Assembly (NCBI GenBank): GCA_003454605.1 | Contig: DMKD01000440.1 | Span: forward strand, 1 to 8,774 | From: Spirochaeta sp. | Lineage (GTDB): Bacteria > Spirochaetota > Spirochaetia > UBA9216 | Length of the DNA: 8,774 nt | Direction: 5' to 3' | Shown here: in pieces, positions 1 to 8,300 of the stretch | How the letters are laid out: every line of letters begins with the position of its first letter | Numbering within the stretch: position 1 is the stretch's first letter | The notes under the pieces: model-generated | The model's input: the letters and a program-made list of their open reading frames with translations, nothing else | Told to the model about the DNA's origin: nothing | Databases searched by the model: none | Made by a program: the position numbers and the translations under genes

Positions 1-768
1 TACTAAATCAGATAAACCACCTGAATCCGCATCTGAAAAACTATAATCATCCTGAATAAGATCTTCTTCATAATAAAGAATACGGCTGCAGTATGGACAA
101 AAATGTATTTCCTCCCCTGCATGTACATCATTCTGAAATTGAGCAGGAAGGACCATATGGCATCCTGTACAGACATAGTCTTTTACAGGAACAATACCGA
201 CACCGGATTTACTCTTGATGATTCTTTCGAATTTGAATAGAATTTCACTGTCCATTTCCGGAGTTGTGATTTTTTCCTGCTCTTCGAGTTCAGAAAGCAG
301 CTGTTTTTTTGACTCACTCTCATTCTGATTTTTCTCTTCTTCAGCAGCAAGATCCTCTTCCTGCTGATCAATGAGATTTTCATCTCTTTCAAGCATGTAC
401 TTGAACTCTTCAAGATCTTTTTCAGATTTGATGATATCCTTTCTGCATTCCTGCTCTTTCTCGGTTGCGTCTTTGATTTCTTTATCGAGTACTTCGTATT
501 CACGTTGAGTTTTTATCTCATCCATCTGCTTCTCGAACTGTTCTCGCTGAGCTTCTGCTTCAGCAAGCCTTATACGTAGATTTCCAATTCTCTTTTTAGT
601 GTTTTCCACTTTCTCGTTCTTCTCGATATAAGTCTTTTTCAGTCTGTTTAAAAGCTCAGTTTTAGTAACCATAGCCTTGGGAATTTCATTAATATCCCGC
701 TCTATCTCATATTTTTTGGATAGAATATCCTGCAGTTCTTTAAGTTTTTCAAAAATGTCATGTTTCAT
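1..768 (-). CDS. Coiled-coil / C4 zinc-ribbon protein (COG1579, zf-RING_7 type), C-terminus cut by window edge
   Basis: The frame is open from an ATG at 768 to the left edge with no stop: 256 codons are visible and the real end lies outside the window. Residues 1 to about 190 are strongly helical, rich in Glu and Lys, and look like a long antiparallel coiled coil. A zinc ribbon follows, with two CxxC pairs at C200/C203 (VCTGCH) and C224/C227 (FCPYCS), then a short acidic tail. This matches the COG1579 family, which is usually about 240-260 residues, so very little should be missing. Known relatives are Helicobacter HP0958 and Chlamydia CT398, both reported to contact sigma-54 (RpoN); HP0958 is also reported to bind flagellin mRNA. 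The gene starts 30 bp after the rpoD stop and has a clear Shine-Dalgarno site. Sequence shows the fold class; the cellular role here is unknown. A link to transcription or RNA is inference from family and position. Confidence 0.93.
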   Translation of the reverse strand, partial: MKHDIFEKLKELQDILSKKYEIERDINEIPKAMVTKTELLNRLKKTYIEKNEKVENTKKRIGNLRIRLAEAEAQREQFEKQMDEIKTQREYEVLDKEIKDATEKEQECRKDIIKSEKDLEEFKYMLERDENLIDQQEEDLAAEEEKNQNESESKKQLLSELEEQEKITTPEMDSEILFKFERIIKSKSGVGIVPVKDYVCTGCHMVLPAQFQNDVHAGEEIHFCPYCSRILYYEEDLIQDDYSFSDADSGGLSDLV

Positions 769-776
769 TACGGCAT

Positions 777-783
777 CCCCTTT
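777..783 (-). promoter_or_regulatory. Ribosome binding site of the zinc-ribbon gene
   Basis: Read on the minus strand, AAAGGGG lies 8 bases before the ATG at 768. It is the best-spaced Shine-Dalgarno of the cluster and fixes this ATG as the start. It sits in the 30-bp rpoD to zinc-ribbon gap, which has no hairpin plus T-run, so the two genes are probably co-transcribed. Confidence 0.75.
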
Positions 784-798
784 ATATCGATTCGCGTA

Positions 799-2613
799 TC
801 AATTGTCTATGTAATCTTTGAGTCTTCGGCTTCTTTTCGGATGTCTCAATCGTCTTAGAGCCTTTGCCTCTATCTGTCTAATTCTTTCTCGTGTGACGTT
901 AAAATATAATCCGACCTCTTCGAGGGTCAGCGAATACCCGTCTTCAAGGCCAAACCGCATTTTGAGCACTTCCTGTTCTCTCGGAGGAAGTGTACACAGG
1001 ACATCCTGAAGTTGTTCCTGCAGCAGTTTAAATGCTGTCTGATTCGCGGGATTCTCAACATCCTTATCTTCAATAAAATCTCCAAGCAGAGAATCTTCTT
1101 CTTCACCGATTGGTGTTTCAAGAGAAATAGGTTCTCTTGCAACATTTTTTACAGATTTAACTCTGAGAACCGACCAGCCGAGTCTCTCAGCAATTTCCTC
1201 ATCTGAAGGTTCCCGCCCGAGAAGCTGCATAAGCTGTCTTGATTCACGAACAACCTTGTTGATCTGCTCAATCATGTGAACAGGAACTCTGATTGTTCTG
1301 GCCTGGTCGGATATTGATCTGGTAATTGCCTGGCGTATCCACCATGTGGCATAGGTTGAAAACTTATATCCTTTTCGATATTCAAATTTTTCAACGGCCT
1401 TAATAAGACCAATATTGCCTTCCTGAACAAGGTCGAAGAAATGAAGTCCCCTGTTTGTGTATTTCTTTGCAATACTTACAACAAGACGAAGGTTAGCCTG
1501 AATTAGCCTGTCTTTGGCCTTTTTCATCATAACCTTACCGCGGTTGATCTCTTCAGAACGTTCGATGATCCGGTCGATATTTTCTTCAAATTCAATTTCA
1601 AGCTGGTTGAGTTTTTTATCAGCAACCTGTACCTGTCTGATTTTTTCTTTGATTTCCTCAGCGTTCAAACCAAGTTCTTCTTCAATATCTCGTCTTTTCG
1701 CAGTCTGAGCGAGCCCCCGGCCTAAAGTTCTAAGTTCCCGCATTGAGTTCACTTTTAAACGACGCTCTATCTTCTGCTGCTTCTTCTGATATTTCTTAAT
1801 TTTTTCGGCAGCTATTGTAAATCTGTCTGAAAAATAAAGGATCTCTTCCTGATGAATATCGATATCATTGATCTTTTTAAGAAGACTTTTTCGTTTTTTA
1901 ACGATTTCCTCGTCATTTATAACATCTCCGCCTTTTTCAACTATACCGTTCTTTAGTTCCATATAGTTTTTAAGCTGAGGTCTTATTTCTTTCAGCTTCT
2001 CACGGTAAAACTGGGTAAGTCTTCTTCTTTCTGCGAGAAATTCAGAAATTTCTTTTTTGCTGAGATCGAGATCCCTCGGATCTACCTTTGAAAAGGTTTT
2101 TATCATCAGGTTGTTAAACTCCGGAATAACCATACCGGAATTTTTTATAACTTCCTTGATGATATTTTCACCTTCTTCCATCTGCTTCGAAAGTTCAACT
2201 TCCTGTTCAGCGGTAAGGAGATTTTCTTTTCCGATCTCGCGAAGGTACAGACGTATCGGGTCATCAATAGATGACTCTTTTTCACTGTAAACTAACCGCT
2301 TTTTCTGGGCAGGTTCTTCAACCTCTGGTTCTGCAGGTTCGCTTTCTTCATCTACTTCAGTTTCTGTGATCTCTTCATCTTCTTCATCCTCAAGAATTTC
2401 TTCAAGGTCCTCGGGTGGTCCCGAGTGAATTGACGGATCCTCAACAATGCTTACTTTATTCTTTTCGAGAAGAGCAATTATCTCTTCGATCTTGTCCGAA
2501 TTAACGATGCTGTCCGGCAGCATATCATTAATTTCACCATAAGTGACGCTCTTCTTGTTCTTTGCATATTCCAGCAGCTTTTCTACAGCAGGTTCGGTCT
2601 GCAATTCTGACAT
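799..2613 (-). CDS. rpoD: RNA polymerase primary sigma factor (sigma-70, RpoD)
   Basis: This is a full-length housekeeping sigma factor of 604 residues. Region 1.1 covers about 8-58 and a very acidic linker covers 68-101. Region 1.2 is at about 116-147 (DDPIRLYLREIG). A non-conserved helical block of about 215 residues (150-365) follows. Regions 2.1-2.4 (366-450) carry the core-binding and -10 melting motifs, including YATWWIRQAITRS with Q428 and T431, the equivalents of the -10 contacting Gln and Thr in E. coli. Region 3 is at about 455-525 and region 4 at about 530-604. The region 4.2 helix VTRERIRQIEAKAL keeps R575, E576 and R579, the usual -35 contacts, so promoter recognition should be canonical. 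The ATG overlaps the dnaG TAA by one base (TAATG), and AGGA lies five bases upstream inside dnaG. Translation is therefore probably coupled to dnaG. Confidence 0.99.
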   Translation of the reverse strand: MSELQTEPAVEKLLEYAKNKKSVTYGEINDMLPDSIVNSDKIEEIIALLEKNKVSIVEDPSIHSGPPEDLEEILEDEEDEEITETEVDEESEPAEPEVEEPAQKKRLVYSEKESSIDDPIRLYLREIGKENLLTAEQEVELSKQMEEGENIIKEVIKNSGMVIPEFNNLMIKTFSKVDPRDLDLSKKEISEFLAERRRLTQFYREKLKEIRPQLKNYMELKNGIVEKGGDVINDEEIVKKRKSLLKKINDIDIHQEEILYFSDRFTIAAEKIKKYQKKQQKIERRLKVNSMRELRTLGRGLAQTAKRRDIEEELGLNAEEIKEKIRQVQVADKKLNQLEIEFEENIDRIIERSEEINRGKVMMKKAKDRLIQANLRLVVSIAKKYTNRGLHFFDLVQEGNIGLIKAVEKFEYRKGYKFSTYATWWIRQAITRSISDQARTIRVPVHMIEQINKVVRESRQLMQLLGREPSDEEIAERLGWSVLRVKSVKNVAREPISLETPIGEEEDSLLGDFIEDKDVENPANQTAFKLLQEQLQDVLCTLPPREQEVLKMRFGLEDGYSLTLEEVGLYFNVTRERIRQIEAKALRRLRHPKRSRRLKDYIDN

Positions 2614-4370
2614 TATATTCCTAACCTCAGTTTTTCAATTTCCTGATCTATAAAGATCTTTTCGGAGAGAAGTTCAATTTCATTAACATCTCCTTCAGTT
2701 ATGGATGAGACATTCTTCAATTTTCTGACGATTTCCTCTCTTTTCTTCAACAGACTATTTTTCTTTATTTTCTTCACAGAATCCTTAATCAATTCATCAC
2801 TGTTTATACTGTATTCTTCGGATGTTACTTTCTCTGCTATCAGAGATGTTAATTCTTCATCCGCCAATCTGTTCAGAACTGAATCTATTCCGGTTTCCTC
2901 GTTCCTGTAACATTCCTCCAGGGCAATATATATCTTCCTTGCTCTTTCATCACAAAGATCGTCAATATCTATCTTACCCCGAACCCAGGCATATTCTTCT
3001 CTGCTCACAACGACAGCTATTAAAAGAAACAATTCCGAAGAAATTTTACTCTTCTTAACCCGTCGATTGTCTGCAGGCTGATTATTTTCAGGTTTTCTCC
3101 GCCCTCTTCTCAGGTCCTTATAGACCGAAGCAGTATCCACACCAAGTCTGGCAGCTATCTCGTTAATGCAGCCGTCGCGCCTCACTTCTGAGCCGAGACT
3201 GTTGAGATAATCCTCCATCTTGCGGATAACATCCTCTTTTCCATCAGGGCTTCTTATGTTGGATACATTTATCGCATTTTCCAGAATATAATCAAAACTA
3301 TTTATAGTAGATTTTAATACTTTATGCAATGCCTTTTCACCCTTATTTAACAGTAAATCAGCGGGGTCATCCTTATCTTCGAAAACTGCCACCTTTGATT
3401 TAATACCATGATTCTCATTAAGAATAACTGCCTTATTTATTGCCTTGCGCCCTGCTGAATCACCGTCAAAGGACAGAACCGCTTTGTCGGAATATCGTTT
3501 CAATATAGCAGCCTGCTCTTGTGTATAAGCAGTCCCCAGAGGAGCAACAGCGTTCTTAACTCCGGCCTGATGATACGCAATTACGTCCATCTGACCTTCA
3601 CAAAGAATGAAATATCCCGACTGCCTCACCGCCTTTACGGCATTGCTTAAACCGTAGAGATTTCTCTTCTTATAAAAGATCGGTGTTTCGGGTGAATTTA
3701 TATATTTGGGTCCAAAATCTTTCAGCGTCCGTCCGCTGAAAGCAATAACTTCTCCGTTTGCGTTCCTTAAAGGGAACATGATTCTCCCGGAAAACAGAGG
3801 GTATCCCAGCCCTCTCTGTGAAAAAAGCCCGCTCTCCGCTAGAAATGGATCTGAATAGCCCTTTGTTTTCAAAAACTTAAGCAGCCAGCTTCTGTCATCA
3901 GGCGCCCAACCAATCCTGAACTCTTTAACAATTTCTTCGGTCAGCCCGCGTTTTACAAGATAATCTCTTGCCACCTCTGCTTCCGGTTTATTCTGCAGTA
4001 TGTATTCAAAACTTACGGCTGCACGTTTGTACAGTTCTTTGATTGCATCACGTTTTTTCCTGTCAGGGCTGTCGCTGCTGTAGTTATTATCAAGTTCGAC
4101 TCCAGCTTTTTCCGCCAGAAATTTCAAAGCCTCTGGGAAATCCATGTTTTCAATCTCCATAATGAAATCAAAAATAGTTCCGCCCTTATGGCACCCGAAG
4201 CAATAAAAAAGATTGTTCTCGGGAGTAACAGAAAATGAGGGGGTTTTCTCGTTGTGAAAAGGACATAATCCTGTATATCGCGTTCCTGCTCTTTTTAAGG
4301 TCACATATTTATCGACTATATCAACGATACTTAATTTGTTATTTATTTCATCTCTAACGTTTCTACTCAT
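2613..4370 (-). CDS. dnaG: DNA primase (DnaG)
   Basis: Primase makes the RNA primers for leading- and lagging-strand replication and works with the DnaB helicase. This copy has 585 residues and all three expected parts. The N-terminal CHC2 zinc domain has ligands C36, H39, C57 and C60 (LCPFHNEKTPSF ... YCFGCHKGG). The RNA-polymerase core covers about 115-370 and contains FSGR (211-214), KYINSPETP (222-230) and LYGL (238-241). Its TOPRIM metal-binding residues are E258 (CEGQMDV), D302/D304 (FDGDSAG) and an acidic D332-x-D334-D335-P stretch. The C-terminal part (about 445-585) is helical and fits the helicase-binding domain. The family usually reads EGYMDV where this protein has EGQMDV, a mild variation. 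The ATG overlaps the mltG stop (ATGA), and the TAA overlaps the rpoD ATG, so it is sandwiched in a tightly coupled operon. Confidence 0.99.
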   Translation of the reverse strand: MSRNVRDEINNKLSIVDIVDKYVTLKRAGTRYTGLCPFHNEKTPSFSVTPENNLFYCFGCHKGGTIFDFIMEIENMDFPEALKFLAEKAGVELDNNYSSDSPDRKKRDAIKELYKRAAVSFEYILQNKPEAEVARDYLVKRGLTEEIVKEFRIGWAPDDRSWLLKFLKTKGYSDPFLAESGLFSQRGLGYPLFSGRIMFPLRNANGEVIAFSGRTLKDFGPKYINSPETPIFYKKRNLYGLSNAVKAVRQSGYFILCEGQMDVIAYHQAGVKNAVAPLGTAYTQEQAAILKRYSDKAVLSFDGDSAGRKAINKAVILNENHGIKSKVAVFEDKDDPADLLLNKGEKALHKVLKSTINSFDYILENAINVSNIRSPDGKEDVIRKMEDYLNSLGSEVRRDGCINEIAARLGVDTASVYKDLRRGRRKPENNQPADNRRVKKSKISSELFLLIAVVVSREEYAWVRGKIDIDDLCDERARKIYIALEECYRNEETGIDSVLNRLADEELTSLIAEKVTSEEYSINSDELIKDSVKKIKKNSLLKKREEIVRKLKNVSSITEGDVNEIELLSEKIFIDQEIEKLRLGI

Positions 4371-4378
4371 TTTCCCTT
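4367..4378 (-). promoter_or_regulatory. mltG/dnaG overlap: ATGA junction with embedded ribosome binding site
   Basis: The last mltG codons (Lys-Gly-Lys-stop, read AAG GGA AAA TGA) contain an AAGGG Shine-Dalgarno core only three bases before the dnaG ATG. The stop and start share four bases. This arrangement is typical of translational coupling, in which ribosomes ending mltG restart on dnaG. The short spacing suggests that independent initiation would be weak. Confidence 0.6.
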
Positions 4379-5356
4379 GATATATAGCTCATATGATTTG
4401 TTGTGTTCCGCGAGACTTCTTGAAAAAGTGTGGTTCCCTGCTTCCGGATCTTCAAGCAGAAAATACAGATAATCAGTCTCTTCCGGATTGAATGCTGCAT
4501 CAATCGCCACGATACCGGGATTACATATCGGTCCGGGAGGAAGCCCCTTGTTGCGATAGGTATTATACGGTGATTCTATATCCAGGTCCCTGTATAATAG
4601 CTTATCCGGATGCTCTTTTCCCTGCTGTTCTGTAATTATGTAAACAACTGTTGCACACGAGCCGAGATACATATTCGCATCAATTCGGTTGTAAAAAACA
4701 GATGCAATCTTTGATGCTTCTTCGGCAAGCCGGTATTCTCTTTCGATGATTGAAGCCATTATCACTCTCTGCATGAGCTGCGCCCTGTCAAGTTCCGCAT
4801 AATCCGGATAAACAGAAACCGCCGTTTCGATAAAGACCTCTACCATATGTGCAACTGCTTTATCTGCCGGATATTCCTTAGGGAAACTATAGGTATCCGG
4901 AAACAAAAAACCTTCGGCATTCTGAATTTCTACCTCTGCAATGAAATCCTCAGCAGAGGTGATACCGGCCTCATCCAGAATTAACGCAATGTCGGTTGAG
5001 GTCAGCCCCGGAGGGACGGCAACCTTAAATAATTCTACCGAACCCTGCAGCAGAATGCTGTGAATATCAAGAGTGCTCGAGCCTCCGCTGATCCGGTACA
5101 GCCCCGTTTTCATTAATCCCCCGGTATTCTGAATGCGGACACATATTCTGAAAAAACTGCTGCTGCTTATCAAACCCTGTTCAAAAAGTTTGTCGGCAAC
5201 CAGTCCGGCGTTATCGCCCTTGCTGACTTTAAAAACAGTTTCATCCGGCATACCCTCAGGGGCTTCATTCAGCTTAAAGGCAATACCGGCAGCAGCCGCG
5301 GCAACAATTAAAATGATTAATAATATTACTGATACAAAAACAAGAAATTTCTTCAA
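4367..5356 (-). CDS. mltG: Endolytic murein transglycosylase (MltG/YceG family)
   Basis: MltG cuts nascent glycan strands at the inner membrane and is thought to set their length. The protein has 329 residues. It has a short cytoplasmic start (MKK), one hydrophobic anchor at about 4-27, a LysM-like N-terminal part (VFKVSKGDNAGLVADKL, 41-57), and the YceG catalytic domain from about 110 to 325. The catalytic Glu is most likely E205 in ASIIEREY, matching the ASIVEKE motif of E. coli MltG. The NKGLPPGPICNPG stretch (269-281) is another family signature. The segment usually read as LQSDPTV is LGSCATV here (231-237). The start is TTG at 5356-5354: it is the only usable start between the preceding in-frame TAG and the membrane anchor, and the next Met is at residue 36, past the anchor. 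The Shine-Dalgarno is poor (GGG about 8 bases upstream), so expression may depend on coupling to the gene ending 15 bp upstream. Confidence 0.96.
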   Translation of the reverse strand: MKKFLVFVSVILLIILIVAAAAAGIAFKLNEAPEGMPDETVFKVSKGDNAGLVADKLFEQGLISSSSFFRICVRIQNTGGLMKTGLYRISGGSSTLDIHSILLQGSVELFKVAVPPGLTSTDIALILDEAGITSAEDFIAEVEIQNAEGFLFPDTYSFPKEYPADKAVAHMVEVFIETAVSVYPDYAELDRAQLMQRVIMASIIEREYRLAEEASKIASVFYNRIDANMYLGSCATVVYIITEQQGKEHPDKLLYRDLDIESPYNTYRNKGLPPGPICNPGIVAIDAAFNPEETDYLYFLLEDPEAGNHTFSRSLAEHNKSYELYIKGK

Positions 5357-5371
5357 ATTAACTACCCGATG

Positions 5372-8300
5372 CTACTTCAGCAGAATAAATTCAACACGCC
5401 GGTTCTTCCATCGGTTGTCTAAATCACTATGCGGTACAATCGGTTTTTTTCCTCCAATACCCTCGGTAGACATCCTTCTGCCAAGCACGCCGAGCTGCTG
5501 CAGATAATTTTTAACTGTCTCAGCCCTCGCCTTGGACAGCGGCAGAAGTTCTTCCTGTTCCTCTTTTTCAGCTCTCGCGGCATCACTCCAGTATACACTT
5601 ACCGCATGCCCCTCTATTAGAATATTATAGCTGTCGTATTTCTCGAGGATTTCAGACAATCTTCCAAGAACATATTCATTTTTCGCCTTGATTTCGGGGT
5701 CATCCTTTCGAAGTTCTGCACTGTCGGGGGCAAAGGTAATATTCGCTATACGTATTTTAAGCTGCTCACCTTCTTTCACAACCAGCACATCAACCGGAAT
5801 GATTCCGTATTCATTTGCGGTATTGCCGAATTCATCCGTTACGCTTAAGCGATATGGATAATCCTCAGCGGCTATTACCAGTTCGCCGGATTTCCCAAGA
5901 CCGTCCCAGTATATCGTGTCTGCGGGTTCGCCCTTGCCGCCGAAGGATGTAAATGCATTTCCTTCACGGTCCACAATCTCAAGAGACCAGTCGCTTATCC
6001 TGCTTGCATCATTTACATTGATGGATATTTTAAGCTCATCGTCAACACCGTCGTTATCCGGAGAAAACGGAGCAGGCACAGCCGTAACTGATGCTGAAGG
6101 TGCAGAGATGTCAATAGTAAACTCTTTTGTAAGCGAAACAGGTTCGTTACCCTTAAAGTATTTAACCTTGTACTCAGCCTTGAAATCCCCTTCAAGGACT
6201 CTGCCACTATCGGAACGGCCGTCCCAGATTATCATTTCCGGCAGAACATCACCGCTGAAGGTTTTTATCCTGCTCATACCATTCTGCATTATGCTAAATT
6301 CCCAGCTCTCAACGCCATCTTTTAAGGTCGCCATGGTTGAGAACTCCATCTTGTCATTATCTCCATCAGCATCGGGGGTAAAACCCTTTCCGCCGGCAGT
6401 TACAAAAACATTAGTCTGCCTGTTATCAATTTCAATTACATCAATGTTTTTTTCAGTAAGGTTGCCGGCCTGATCCTCGGTTGAAATGAAATAGCTGTAT
6501 CTGCCGTCTTCCACCGTGTTGCCGTTACTGTCTGTTCCGTCCCAGACTATCGCTTCAGCCTGACCTTCCCAGTTATATTCACGTACGATATTACCCCTAC
6601 TGTCCTTAATGATACCGGTTATCAGATTTTCCGAACTTGTTCTCTGCGATATTACAACACTGTCTTTCAGACCGTCATCATCAGGTGAAAAAAGATTAAG
6701 ATCTGCATCAATTTCGATTTTGGGAAAAACGGTATCAAGATTGAAATCACGGGTGACTGCATTTGAAATGTTGCCCTTTTCGTATACTACCTCTAATGCA
6801 GCTCTGTAAACTCCGTCTTCAGCCTTTCGTCCGCTGTCTGCAAATCCGTCCCAGACGAATTTACTCTTTATCCTGCCTTCGCTCTCGATAACCTTAATGA
6901 TATTTCCCTGAGTATCTGCAATTACAAGCTTGTACGACTGTATTCCGTCGGTCACATTCAGCACCGGAGTAAGATTTAGTACATCCTTTACCTTGTCGCC
7001 GTTAGGTGAAAATGATTCGGGATGTGCTGTAAGGATCACCGGAGTTTCTTCGGTGTCTAGAGCAAAGCTGATCTGCTGTGACGAGCCTTTATTACCGGCA
7101 CGATCGGCTGTATACAGCCTGTATGAGTAGCTTCCGTCGGACGCAAGCTCACCGCTTTCGGTATATCCCTCCCAGTTAAATGACGCTTCCGCATTTTTAA
7201 CCCATTTATAGCTTCTGATAACCTTTCCAGCCTCATCAGTTATTTCCGCGTACCAGACATCTTCAAGCGATGTTTCCTGATAGATTGATATTAGATCCTT
7301 CTTGCCGTCGCCGTTTGGGCTGAACACTCTCAGCGAAACCTTTGCCGAGGCTTCGGGCGCAGTTTTATCTGCTTCAATTGCAGGAGATTCTACGACGGGA
7401 TTGTTGCCGTTTACGTATTTAATACTAAGAACGCCTTTATAGCGACCTTCATCTATGAAACCGGTTCCTTTAGTTCCTTTGTACTCAAATGATTCCGGTA
7501 TGCTGCCTTCATTATACATCTTTACAGTTTTTCCGCCTGCATCCACAACCTTCATGGACCAGGATGCAATTCCGGTTTTCACCGGAACATCGGGAATAAA
7601 ATTAACTGTATCTACACTGCTTTCTATTCCGGGTGCAAAATATGAAGCATCAACCGTCAGAGCAATGGGCGTAGTCTGTGTATTTATTATTATATTGGCC
7701 ATCTCGGCTTCATAGCTGTTTCCGGCCCGGTCGGTAGATTCGATATAGTAAAAATAGACCCCGTCCGGAACTAGAAGCTTCTTGTCATCCTTTCCGTCCC
7801 ATATAAAACTTTCAGGAACGGTCTTCTGCCAACTGTAATTTTTATAGACAGTACCGTCAGCACTTTTAATAACAGCCTTCCAGTCATCCTCTGAGCTTCC
7901 GCTCTGCTCAATCGAAAGCTCATCCTTGCTTCCGTCGTTGTTAGGGCTGAAGATCTTTTCTTCTGCTTCAACGTCAATCAAATCTGCGGCCGGAGCCGTA
8001 TTATCAATAACAAGGCCGTACTTTTCTGTTTCAGAGATATTTCCGTTGTCATCCCATGCCTGCATGTAGAAGCGGTAAAATCCGTCTTCAGCAACCTCGC
8101 CGTCGTCTCCAATACCGTCCCACCTGATTGTTTCAGGGATATCTACCCCTTTTTCAACATAGAACAGCCTTTTAAAAAAATTGGCGAATCCGGCATTCTC
8201 AGGTCTCTTTTCCTTATTCTCGATTTTTTTTATCTCATTCCCGTCCTGATCCTCAATGATGAATGAGAACCCTTTTATATATCTTGTATCCGTAATTCGG

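Noticed and set aside
183..503. Minus-strand open frame of 106 codons
   Set aside because: It lies in another frame inside the zinc-ribbon gene; its Lys/Ser-rich translation comes from shifted Glu/Lys codons. The true gene is the frame with two CxxC pairs.
769..798. Possible terminator between rpoD and the zinc-ribbon gene
   Set aside because: The 30-bp gap shows no inverted repeat followed by a T run; it holds the ribosome site of the next gene.
2612..2638. Minus-strand TTGAAA, 15-base gap, TATAAT just before rpoD, resembling a sigma-70 promoter
   Set aside because: The -10 element overlaps the rpoD start codon, so a transcript from it would lack the ATG. The 15-base spacing is also short. 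It is best explained by the stop/start junction sequence.
5916..6473. Plus-strand open frame of 185 codons opposite Ig-like repeats 7 and 8
   Set aside because: It is a complement of the Ig-like repeat coding frame. Its translation is Ser/Pro/Leu-rich with no domain, and the minus-strand gene is unmistakable.
8174..8234. Runs of seven A and eight T close together in the OmpA-family gene, possible slippage switch
   Set aside because: Such runs are common in AT-rich Lys codons. The frame is intact, and the well-known spirochaete switches use longer poly-G tracts.
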